DNA of 64,000 nucleotides, from the NCBI GenBank assembly GCA_965207805.1, contig OZ242312.1:3162001-3226000 (forward strand). The letters are read 5' to 3'. The notes under the pieces were generated by a model. The model searched no databases. It was not told the origin of the DNA and saw only the letters and a list, made by a program, of their open reading frames with translations. This stretch comes from Palauibacter sp965207805 (lineage in GTDB: Bacteria; Gemmatimonadota; Gemmatimonadetes; Palauibacterales; Palauibacteraceae). The position numbers were made by a program, and so were the translations under genes. Numbering within the stretch: position 1 is the stretch's first letter; each line of letters begins with the position of its first letter. Shown here piece after piece: positions 17,871 through 25,932 of this stretch.

Positions 17871-19271
17871 ATGTCCGACGCCGTTTTTGCGGCACCCAGT
17901 GAACACCCCTCGCACATTCGATACGACGACTACGGGAGCATCGTCGCCTCGGGCGACCGGGACGCAATCCTGAAGCTTTGCGAGGATCTGAACGTCCGCT
18001 TCCTTCGTCTCATCTTCATCGACATCAACGGCTTCGCGAAGAATGTCGAGGTCCCGGCCAGCAAGCTCGAAGACGGGTTCGACGCGAAGGTCATGTTCGA
18101 CGGCTCGTCGATCGCCGGCTACGTGCGCATCGAGGAAAGCGACATGCTCCTCAGGCCGGATCTCGACACGTTCCGGATCTTCCCGTGGGGGAACCCGGAC
18201 GCCCGCGTGGCCCAGATGTACTGCGACGTCCGGCGCCCCTACAACAAGCCGTTCGGCGGCTGCCCGCGCGCGGCGCTGAAGCGCGTCGTCGCCAGAGCCG
18301 AAGCGATGGGGTATACGATGTTCTCCGCTGTCGAGGCCGAGTTCTTCCTCTTCAACACGAACGAGGACGGCAGCTGCAATTTCGTCACACACGACAATGG
18401 CGGGTACTTCGACCTCACGCCGTCGGACCTCGCCGAGCGCGCGCGGCGCGAGATGGTCACCGGCATGGAAGCGATGGGGCTCGATATCGAGGCCGCGCAC
18501 CACGAAGTCGCCGAAGGCCAGCACGAGATCGACTACAAGTACGGCGAGGCGCTGCGCACCGCCGACGACCTCATGACCTTCAAGTTCATCGTCCGCAACG
18601 TGGCGCACGCGCACGGGCTGCACGCGACGTTCATGCCGAAGCCCATCTTCGGCGCGAACGGCTCGGGCATGCACACGCACCAGTCGCTGTTCAAGGATGG
18701 GAAGAACATCTTCCACGACGCGGACGCCGACTACCAGCTGGCGGACGTCATGCTCCACTACATCGGCGGCCTCAAGAAGCACGCGCGGGCCATCGCCGCG
18801 GTCACCAACCCGATCGTGAACAGCTACAAGCGGCTCGTTCCGGGCTACGAGGCGCCGATCTCCATCGCGTGGTCGCAGCGGAACCGCTCGCCGATGATCC
18901 GTATCCCTGAGCAGCGCGGCGTCGGAACGCGGCTCGAGTTCCGCATGCCCGACCCGTCCTGCAACGGCTACCTGGCGACGGCCGTCCAGCTCGCCGCCGG
19001 CCTCGACGGCATCGAGAACCAGATCGATCCCGGCCCGCCGCTCGACACGAACGTGTGGCAGCTGTCCGACGAGGAGCGGGCGAGGATCGGGCTCGAAGTG
19101 CTGCCCGCGAACCTCGGCGAGGCCGTGGAGGAGCTCGAGGCGAACGAAGTGATGAAGGACGCCCTCGGCGATCACATTTTCGGGCAGTTCGTGAGCCGCA
19201 AGAAGGCCGAGTGGAGCGACTACGTGGCTTCGGTCTCCGAGTGGGAACTCGAGCAGTACGTCAACTACTAG
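17871..19271 (+). CDS. glnA: glutamine synthetase, type I (GSI-alpha-like)
   Basis: 466 residues. It forms glutamine from glutamate, ammonia and ATP as a dodecamer. Visible signatures are FDGSSIAGYVRIEESDM (latch/Asp-50 region), EAEFFLF, HHEVAEGQHEI, the ATP-binding KPIFGANGSGMHTHQS, RNRSPMIRIPE and EFRMPDPSCNGYLA. No adenylylation-site loop of the GSI-beta kind is seen and the C-terminus ends like Bacillus GlnA (WELEQYVNY), pointing to the alpha type regulated without adenylylation. It is convergent with the glutamate dehydrogenase gene 28 bp away, pairing ammonia assimilation with glutamate catabolism. Confidence 0.95.
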   Translation: MSDAVFAAPSEHPSHIRYDDYGSIVASGDRDAILKLCEDLNVRFLRLIFIDINGFAKNVEVPASKLEDGFDAKVMFDGSSIAGYVRIEESDMLLRPDLDTFRIFPWGNPDARVAQMYCDVRRPYNKPFGGCPRAALKRVVARAEAMGYTMFSAVEAEFFLFNTNEDGSCNFVTHDNGGYFDLTPSDLAERARREMVTGMEAMGLDIEAAHHEVAEGQHEIDYKYGEALRTADDLMTFKFIVRNVAHAHGLHATFMPKPIFGANGSGMHTHQSLFKDGKNIFHDADADYQLADVMLHYIGGLKKHARAIAAVTNPIVNSYKRLVPGYEAPISIAWSQRNRSPMIRIPEQRGVGTRLEFRMPDPSCNGYLATAVQLAAGLDGIENQIDPGPPLDTNVWQLSDEERARIGLEVLPANLGEAVEELEANEVMKDALGDHIFGQFVSRKKAEWSDYVASVSEWELEQYVNY

Positions 19272-19299
19272 CAGCCCACCCGCGGCTGGTTGAAGCCGA

Positions 19300-22200
19300 T
19301 CAGCGGTCCGGGGGTTCCAGGATCCCCGGATCGTTGACGGCATCGACGGCCACGACGAGCCCGGGGAGTTCCGCCCCGGTGCTCTGGACGTCGGCGATCA
19401 CGTTCCGGATTCGGCTCAACCCCACGGCATTGCGGCGCCGGAAGGATCGCATCGCGTCTTCCGTCGTCGACGCATCGGCACGGGCAATGATCTGCGCCGC
19501 CATGCGCGAGCGCGCCCGTTCGAGTCTCGTGACGAGGATGCGCGCCGCCCTCTGGTCCCACGGATCGTCGGTGGCCAGCGAGTAGACCCGGCTCCGCAGC
19601 CACGGGAAGTCGATCTCCTCGGCGAGACCGAAGTACACGGCGCCGACCTCGCGGGTGCCGGCGCCCGTTTCGCGGATGAGGCTGGCGATCGGCAGCAACT
19701 CGTCCACGTAGCGGAAGGTCGCGAGTTGCGCCGCGCCCTCCGGATCCAGTCCGTCCATTTCGTGCAGTGAGCAGGTCGACTCGAACCGCTCCAGCCGCTC
19801 GGCGGTGAGCAGTTCCGGCAGGGCGTCGCGGACCGCCCGCACGGGGTCGTGCAGCCACTCGATCGCCTCGCTGATCGGCTCCGCGGGGTCGGCGCGCTGC
19901 AGGAGCCATCGCGTCGCGCGCGTCAGCGCGTCGGCCATGGCGAGGTAGCACTCGTTCTGCGCCCCGCTCCGCATCCGGATGTCGGCGACGCGCAGTCGCT
20001 CGTAGAGATCCTCGGCGTCGGCGATCCGCGACGCCACGTACCAGGTGCGGGCAACGGTCGCGGCGGCGCGTCCGGTCTCCTCCATGAGCCGGATATGGCT
20101 CGCGGCGCCCATGCGGTCCACGTAGCGGTTCGTCAGCAGCATGCTCGAGATGTTCGGCCGCAGCCGGTGCTCCTCGAGGTCCGCGGTCTCGACTTCCTTC
20201 AGCGCCCCGAAGGGGAAGTAGTCCTCGACGAGCTCCATCATGGCCGGGTCGCGGGACACGCTGGATTCCGTGAGCGCATGCTTGAGGTGAAGCTTGGAGT
20301 AGGCCATCACCGTGGCGAGTTCCGGCCTGGTGAGGTGCGCCCCGACGTTCTCCCGTTCGATGAGTTCCTCGCCCGCCGGCAGGTATTCGAGGGCCGGATC
20401 CAGGCTCCCCTCCCGTTCGAAGCGGTGGATCACCTCGCGGAATGCCGCAGGCGCGCGCCGCGCCCGGATGTAGTCGAGGCTGATCGCGAGGCTCTGGCTG
20501 TACGTGTTGCGGAGGACTTTCCACGCGACCTCATCCGTGCACTCGCGGAGCAGATCGTTCCGCGCCCCGTAGTCGATCCTCCCGTGCGACAGCGGCGCGC
20601 CCAGGAGAATCTTGAGGTTGACCTCGTGGTCGGACATGTCGACCCCGGCGGAGTTGTCCACGGCATCGGTGTTGATGCTCCCCCCACGGAGCGCGTATTC
20701 CACGCGCGCGCGCTGCGTGAAGCCGAGATTGCCGCCCTCCCCCACAACCCGCGCCCGAATGTCCGTTGCGTCGACCCGCGTGGGATCGCCGCTCGGGTCG
20801 CCGACATCGGCGTGGCGTTCCGAACTCGCCTTCACGTACGTGCCGATGCCGCCGTTCCAGAGGAGGTCGACCGGCGCCGACAGGATCGCGCGGATCAGCT
20901 CGTTCCCGTTCATCTCCTCGTCATCGATGGCGAGGCGCTCGCGGATCTGCGGCGAGAGGGGAATCTGCTTCTCCGTTCGGTCGTAGACGCCGCCCCCCTC
21001 GCTCAGGAGGTCGGCGTCGTAGTCGGCCCACGATGAGGCGGGGAGCTCGAACAGCCGTTTCCGCTCCTCCCACGACGCCGTCGGGTCCGGGTTCGGATCG
21101 AGGAAGATGTCGCGGTGATCGAAGGCGGCGACGAGCTGGATCTGCTTGCTGAGCAACATCCCGTTGCCGAACACGTCGCCGCTCATGTCCCCGATGCCGA
21201 CCGCCGTGAAGGGCTCGTTCTCGTAGTCGATGTCCGCTTCGCGGAAGTGGCGCTTCACGCATTCCCACGCGCCGCGGGCCGTGATCCCCTCTTTCTTGTG
21301 GTCGTACCCCTGCGATCCGCCGGAGGCGAAGGCGTCATCGAGCCAGAAGCCCGCTTCCGCCGCGAGTTCGTTGGCCGTATCCGAGTTCTTCGCCGTCCCC
21401 TTGTCCGCCGCGACGACGAGGTACGGGTCGGGTCCGTCGTGGATCACCATCCCCCGGGGTTGGGTCACCTCGCCGTCGACGACGTCATCCGAGACTTCCA
21501 GCAGCCCGCGAATGAAGTCCCGGTAACTGTCCAGCCCTGCCGCAAGCCGCGCCTCGCGATCCTCCGGCAAGCCCTTCACGATGAAGGCTCCCTTCGCGCC
21601 GCCGGGCACGATGACGGCGTTCTTCACCCTCTGCGTCTTCACGAGCCCGAGCACTTCCACCCGGAAATCCCCGTAGCGGTCGCTCCACCTGATCCCGCCG
21701 CGCGCCACGTCGTCCATGCGCAGGTGGGCGGCCTCCGTGCGAGGGCCGCGCAGGTAGACTTCGTGCTTCGGCTTCGGCTCCGGAATGAAGTCGACGGGGC
21801 GGCTCGAGATCTTGAGGGCAAGAAGAGGCGACCGGCGCAACTCGCCCCGGTAATGGTTCGTGCGCACCGTCGCGTGGACGAGGTCCATCATCCGCCGTAG
21901 CGTCCGGTCGTCCTCGATCCCGCGCACCGAAGCCAGCGCGCGCGCGAACTCGCGCTTCAGACGCCGCATCGTGTCGGCCGCCCCCTCCTGGGCCTCCGGA
22001 TCGAAGCGTGCCTCGAAGGCCCGGAAGATGCAGCGCGCGATGTCGGGGTACGCCGTGAGCGGAAACTGGCCGCCCGTGGGAGCGGCGACGGCGCCGATGC
22101 GGAACTCGTAGCCGGCGTAGGCCCGGAGGACCGATACCTCCTGCCAGGTGAGGCCCGCGGTCACGATGAGTTCGTTCAGCCGGTCGTCTTCCGCGATCCC

Positions 22201-24141
22201 CGCCCGGATGGCCCGCAGCATGTCGCCGATCCGGTCCTGCGCCGCCGCGATGTCGAGGTCGCCGGCGCGCATCGCCTCGGCCTCGAAGGACTGGACGCGC
22301 GCCGCAAACGTCTCTTCCGTCGCGTCGGGCGTCTCGTCCTTGAGCTGGATCGTGAAGCGGAGCGAGTCGAGCACCCGGAGCCCCAGGTTCTCGAGCGTGG
22401 GGATCACGTCGCTCAGGACGTAGTGACCCTTCCGGGCGTACAGCCGCAGTTGGTAGTGCCGCCCGTCGTCTTCCGCGGGAGACCGTTTGAGCAGCACCTG
22501 GCTCTCGCCCGTCTCGGCCAGCCGCGCGAGACAGGCCACATCCTCGACCGCGGTGTCGATGTCCATCGCCGCCTGGTAGCCGGTCGAGAAACGCACGACA
22601 TGCGTCGCGAGTTCGTGGCCCCGCGTGGGGCCGTGGACGGCATCGAGCGCGTCCTCGAGGCGCTCCTCCCAGGTGCGGACGATCGAGCGGACCTTGGCCT
22701 GGACGGCGTCGAGGTCGACCGACCCCACCTCGTCCGGGTCGTGGGCCAGGTAGAAGTGGAGGCGCGCCTGGTCGCCCTGGCCGAGCGCCAGGTGGTAGTT
22801 GAGGAGCGTCCCCCGGTAGGCCTCGATCAGAGCCGCCTGCAGCCGCCTCCGCACCTGCCCCGAGAAATGGGTCTTGGGGAGGATGACCAGGAGCTGCACG
22901 CCGCGGCCGAGCTGATCGGGACGCGCCGTGACCCGCACGTCGTCCCCGCCTCCGGTCGCCATCACTGCGTCGATGACGGAGCGGATCTCCTCTACCGAGG
23001 CGAGGAACAGTTCCTCCTTCGGCATCGAGTTGAACGTCCCCAGGATGACGTTGTAGTCGTGCGATCCCGGGGGCGCGGCTTCCTGCTGAAGGATCTCGCG
23101 CAGCTTGCGGCGCAGGATCGGGATGGAGGAGGCGTCCTGCGAGAACGCCTTCGCCGTGAACAGGCCGAGGAACCGGTGCTCACCGTGCACCGTCCCGTCG
23201 GGACGCAGGCGCTTGATGCCCACGTAGTCCATGCGGACGTTGCGCCGAATCGGGCTCTGGGCGTTCGTCTTCGAGATGATGAGGAGGGGGCCGCCCAGCA
23301 CCCGGGCGCGGAGGTAGGCGGGAAGCTCGTCCAGGGGCCGGGGTTCGTGGTATTTCGATGTGTCGTCGTCCCTGAGGATCCCGAGGCCGCTCCCCTCGTC
23401 GACGCGGATCCAGTCGCGACCGGCGTCATCCGTCTCGATGCGGTAGGCGCGATAGCCGAGGAAGACGAACCCGGGGTCCACGAGCCACCGGAGGAGGTCC
23501 TGGATCTCCTCGAATTCGGCGCTCCGCCATGGGGTCTCGGTCCGCTTGGCCTCGAGTTCGCTGACGAGCGTCCCCACCTGCTCGATCATGGGGGAGAAGT
23601 CCTCGGTGACGGCCCTCACGAGTTCGAGGCGCCGCCGGACCTCGACTTCCAGCGTCTCCCGGACCTCGGCGTGGTGGGCGTCGTCGAGCACGATGTGGAC
23701 GACCGACACCCGCGTGCCTTCGGCGGAGTGGTCGCGGATGTCGAGCACGCGGCCGGACGCGTCCCGGTCCACCACGACGACCGGGTGGAGAAGGAGCGGT
23801 ATGTCGAGCCCCGCCGAGTGGAGATACTCGCGCAGCGTGTCGACGATGAAGGGCCGGTCCTCCATCACCGTCTGGAGCACGCCGCGCGACGGATCGTCCT
23901 CGTCCCAGGCGAGTCGGATCGCGATTTCGCCGTCGGCGGCGCCGGCCACGAGGCGGTAGAGGGCGGCGACATCGTCGGCCAGAGCGCGGACCGGGCGGCC
24001 ATCCGCGATGTGGGTGTAGCCGCGGCTGAAGAGACGGCGGGAAAGACCGCGCACCGCTTCGCCGGGCGCGTCCGGGAGTCGCGATTCGATCTCGCGGATC
24101 AGGGGCCCGAGGTCCGACTGCTGCGCAGGCTTGTTTTTCAT
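19300..24141 (-). CDS. NAD-specific glutamate dehydrogenase, large (GDH_180-type)
   Basis: 1613 residues from the ATG at 24141; a GTG at 24168 would add nine. It oxidises glutamate to 2-oxoglutarate with NAD. The long N-terminal half holds ACT-like regulatory segments. The catalytic core around residue 817 has GGIRWSDRYGDFRVE, VKNAVIVPGGAKGAF with the catalytic lysine, and later GIGDMSGDVFGNGMLLS. Length and motifs match the ~180-kDa class used catabolically by Pseudomonas and Streptomyces. A TTGACC/TATCTA pair with an 18-bp spacer just upstream would put transcription start almost on the ATG, so the mRNA might be leaderless; this is a weak inference. Confidence 0.95.
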   Translation of the reverse strand: MKNKPAQQSDLGPLIREIESRLPDAPGEAVRGLSRRLFSRGYTHIADGRPVRALADDVAALYRLVAGAADGEIAIRLAWDEDDPSRGVLQTVMEDRPFIVDTLREYLHSAGLDIPLLLHPVVVVDRDASGRVLDIRDHSAEGTRVSVVHIVLDDAHHAEVRETLEVEVRRRLELVRAVTEDFSPMIEQVGTLVSELEAKRTETPWRSAEFEEIQDLLRWLVDPGFVFLGYRAYRIETDDAGRDWIRVDEGSGLGILRDDDTSKYHEPRPLDELPAYLRARVLGGPLLIISKTNAQSPIRRNVRMDYVGIKRLRPDGTVHGEHRFLGLFTAKAFSQDASSIPILRRKLREILQQEAAPPGSHDYNVILGTFNSMPKEELFLASVEEIRSVIDAVMATGGGDDVRVTARPDQLGRGVQLLVILPKTHFSGQVRRRLQAALIEAYRGTLLNYHLALGQGDQARLHFYLAHDPDEVGSVDLDAVQAKVRSIVRTWEERLEDALDAVHGPTRGHELATHVVRFSTGYQAAMDIDTAVEDVACLARLAETGESQVLLKRSPAEDDGRHYQLRLYARKGHYVLSDVIPTLENLGLRVLDSLRFTIQLKDETPDATEETFAARVQSFEAEAMRAGDLDIAAAQDRIGDMLRAIRAGIAEDDRLNELIVTAGLTWQEVSVLRAYAGYEFRIGAVAAPTGGQFPLTAYPDIARCIFRAFEARFDPEAQEGAADTMRRLKREFARALASVRGIEDDRTLRRMMDLVHATVRTNHYRGELRRSPLLALKISSRPVDFIPEPKPKHEVYLRGPRTEAAHLRMDDVARGGIRWSDRYGDFRVEVLGLVKTQRVKNAVIVPGGAKGAFIVKGLPEDREARLAAGLDSYRDFIRGLLEVSDDVVDGEVTQPRGMVIHDGPDPYLVVAADKGTAKNSDTANELAAEAGFWLDDAFASGGSQGYDHKKEGITARGAWECVKRHFREADIDYENEPFTAVGIGDMSGDVFGNGMLLSKQIQLVAAFDHRDIFLDPNPDPTASWEERKRLFELPASSWADYDADLLSEGGGVYDRTEKQIPLSPQIRERLAIDDEEMNGNELIRAILSAPVDLLWNGGIGTYVKASSERHADVGDPSGDPTRVDATDIRARVVGEGGNLGFTQRARVEYALRGGSINTDAVDNSAGVDMSDHEVNLKILLGAPLSHGRIDYGARNDLLRECTDEVAWKVLRNTYSQSLAISLDYIRARRAPAAFREVIHRFEREGSLDPALEYLPAGEELIERENVGAHLTRPELATVMAYSKLHLKHALTESSVSRDPAMMELVEDYFPFGALKEVETADLEEHRLRPNISSMLLTNRYVDRMGAASHIRLMEETGRAAATVARTWYVASRIADAEDLYERLRVADIRMRSGAQNECYLAMADALTRATRWLLQRADPAEPISEAIEWLHDPVRAVRDALPELLTAERLERFESTCSLHEMDGLDPEGAAQLATFRYVDELLPIASLIRETGAGTREVGAVYFGLAEEIDFPWLRSRVYSLATDDPWDQRAARILVTRLERARSRMAAQIIARADASTTEDAMRSFRRRNAVGLSRIRNVIADVQSTGAELPGLVVAVDAVNDPGILEPPDR

Positions 24142-24269
24142 GCCCGTAGATACCCCATTGTGCCACACAGGGTCAACGGCGAAGGTGCCGGACTCCGAAT
24201 CGGAGCCCTCGCGGGTGCTCTCAGTGAGCCGGCGGAACGGAGAAAAGGACGACGGAAAGGACGACCAGG

Positions 24270-24488
24270 ATGCATATATCCATCGAATACTGCGTCGTTT
24301 GAGAGTACGAACCGCAAGCCGCCAGTCTGGCGGCTACCCTCAGAGATCGGTTCGCGGACGTCGAAATCGAGATGATCCCGTCCGGCGACGGCCGCTTCGA
24401 AGTCGTGGCGGAGGGAAATCTCATCTATTCGAAGGCCGCCACCGGCCGACACCCGACCCATGAGGAGATCCTCGACGCGCTGGGTTAG
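24270..24488 (+). CDS. SelW/Rdx-family selenoprotein with in-frame UGA (CxxU)
   Basis: 72 codons from ATG 24270 to TAG 24486-24488 if TGA 24300-24302 is read as selenocysteine. The peptide begins MHISIEYCVV-U-EYEPQAA, so the TGA falls exactly at the second redox position of the CxxU motif (Cys8, Sec11) of SelW/SelT/SelH (Rdx) thioredoxin-like proteins. The downstream part also fits the family: GRFEVVAEGNLIYSK followed by ATGRHPTHEEILDAL, like the conserved F-V--G--I-S-----RFP---E end. A Shine-Dalgarno AAGGA (24257-24261) is spaced 8 nt from the ATG. A SECIS-like hairpin follows the TGA. The genes for selenocysteine insertion are not in the window. If the TGA were a stop, a ten-residue peptide would remain while a conserved frame continues. 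Confidence 0.85.
24300..24342 (+). other. bacterial SECIS element candidate
   Basis: The stem AGCCGCCA (24317-24324) pairs perfectly with TGGCGGCT (24328-24335), closing a 3-nt loop GTC (24325-24327). The loop starts with G and lies 22 nt after the UGA, within the range described for bacterial SECIS elements, which need a G in the first two loop bases. A second helix can form between UGAG at the Sec codon (24300-24303) and CTCA (24339-24342), as in E. coli formate dehydrogenase mRNA where the UGA is part of the structure. Confidence 0.75.
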
Positions 24489-24552
24489 CGGGACGCGCCC
24501 GGGTTAGCGGGCCGGAGGTCGCCGCGGGAACGTTCAAAGCCGGCGCGACGGT

Positions 24553-24963
24553 TCAAGGGACGCGTCCGTAGCGGTCCTCAAGGCGCACCAGGTCGTCCAG
24601 TTCCGGCGTGCTCACCTCGAGGATGACGCTGTCCTCGAGCGCCTCCATGCGGTGCACGTTCCCGGGCGGGATCGAGACGACTTCGCCCGGGAGCCATTCG
24701 AAGATCGCGTCGTTGAGCGTAAAGCGCATGCGCCCGGACTGGAGGAGCATCGTCTCGTGCTTCACGAGATGCTTCTGCAGCGAGAGGATGTGCCCCTCCT
24801 GGACTTCGAGGACCTTCCCCGCGTAGCGGTCCGTGTGGGCGTACCACACCTCGCGCCCCCAGGGCTTGTCCACGATCCGGGGCTCGCTGCGGCTTGCCGT
24901 CTCCGACTCTTCGGCGTGCGTGCGTGCGGCCGTGCGCCCGGACCCTGCCGTATGCCGTTCCAT
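24553..24963 (-). CDS. cupin protein, type II phosphomannose isomerase-like
   Basis: 136 residues from the ATG at 24963. A single cupin barrel: KPWGREVWYAHTDRYAGKVL resembles the entry strand of type II phosphomannose isomerases, with metal-site segments LQKHLVKHE and IPPGNVHRMEA. It is much shorter than bifunctional ManC-type proteins and lacks the nucleotidyltransferase domain. It might isomerise a hexose phosphate or simply bind a sugar phosphate; the substrate is not proven. The N-terminal ~25 residues are charged and poorly conserved. It is convergent with the selenoprotein gene. Confidence 0.7.
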   Translation of the reverse strand: MERHTAGSGRTAARTHAEESETASRSEPRIVDKPWGREVWYAHTDRYAGKVLEVQEGHILSLQKHLVKHETMLLQSGRMRFTLNDAIFEWLPGEVVSIPPGNVHRMEALEDSVILEVSTPELDDLVRLEDRYGRVP

Positions 24964-25095
24964 GGTGTGACATGATACACCGGCGGCCACCGCGCTGCCG
25001 GGCCGGGAATCAGGCAGGCCGGGCATTCGCCGAGCGAGAACCCTGGAGCGGCTGATGGGTATGATTCCCGGTTGAGCCGTCGGACGCCCGTCGAG

Positions 25096-25932
25096 ATGCG
25101 ACGCGAGCTGGCGGCCGCCGTACCGAGGAGGACCCCGATTCGCAGCAGAAGCGTCGCGCTCCTTGTTTTGCCGGCCCTGGCCCTTGCCGGCTGTGACGGG
25201 TCCGTGGGGCCGCGCGGGTCCGCATACCTCGAGACGCTGGATGTGACGGTGGGCCCCACCCTCGCCAAGTGTTACGGCGTGGGCCTGCAGTCATGCATGG
25301 TGGTCAACGGCCAGTTGTTCTACGACGGGATCGAAGGATTCGAGTACGAGGCCGGCTACGACTATCGGCTGCGGATCGGCAAGTACGATCCCTGGGACGG
25401 GCGGGAACCGCCGCAGGATGCCGGCCGGTATGCGTACCGCCTGCTGGAGCAACTGGAGAAGACCCCGGCGCCATCCACTCCGGCCACCCTGTCGGCGGGT
25501 CCGGCGCGGGTCGTGTGCGCGCGGAGCGACGATTTCTGCATGGTGCTGGACGGCGCGCCGTACGACGACATCATCACGAGCTTCGAGTATGAGGCCGGCT
25601 ACCACTACGTCCTGGAGGCCGACCGGTACGCCGATGGCCGGTATGTGCTGAGCGACGTCGTCTCGAGAACCCGGGCGGCGGGCACGGAAGAGGAGATCAC
25701 CATCGATCGCCACCGGGTCGAGTGCGACGATGGTCATCCCGGGTACTGCAAGGTCGTGAACGGCGCCCCCTACCGCGGCGAGATCGTGGGCTTCCAGCCC
25801 AGGCACGAAGTCGACTACCGCCTGCGCGTCGAGAGGTTCGACATGTTCCCCGACGGCATGACCGGATCACCCAATGTTCCGGCTCACGGCTACCGCTGGC
25901 TCGAAACGCTCGAGGCGACCCCGGGCAGCTAG
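25096..25932 (+). CDS. lipoprotein with three DUF4377-like repeats
   Basis: 278 residues from the ATG at 25096 (a TTG at 25072 is an alternative start). The N-terminus is arginine rich, followed by a hydrophobic segment and lipobox ALAGC. Three repeats follow, each with C...C, VxNG/LDGxxY, a GFEYEAGYDYRLRI-type segment and a DRY/KYD end. They resemble DUF4377 domains, usually found singly in secreted lipoproteins. The paired cysteines in each repeat suggest disulfides. Function is unknown. The TAG stop shares the tetranucleotide CTAG with the stop of convergent dnaE2. Confidence 0.7.
   Translation: MRRELAAAVPRRTPIRSRSVALLVLPALALAGCDGSVGPRGSAYLETLDVTVGPTLAKCYGVGLQSCMVVNGQLFYDGIEGFEYEAGYDYRLRIGKYDPWDGREPPQDAGRYAYRLLEQLEKTPAPSTPATLSAGPARVVCARSDDFCMVLDGAPYDDIITSFEYEAGYHYVLEADRYADGRYVLSDVVSRTRAAGTEEEITIDRHRVECDDGHPGYCKVVNGAPYRGEIVGFQPRHEVDYRLRVERFDMFPDGMTGSPNVPAHGYRWLETLEATPGS

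Noticed and set aside
24131..24463. 110-residue open frame over the start of the selenoprotein gene
   Set aside because: It is in another frame, Arg-rich shadow sequence with no family resemblance, while the frame with the TGA shows clear Rdx-family residues.
24482..24511. 11-bp direct repeat GGGTTAGCGGG over the selenoprotein stop
   Set aside because: Short, in GC-rich sequence, no evident structure or function.
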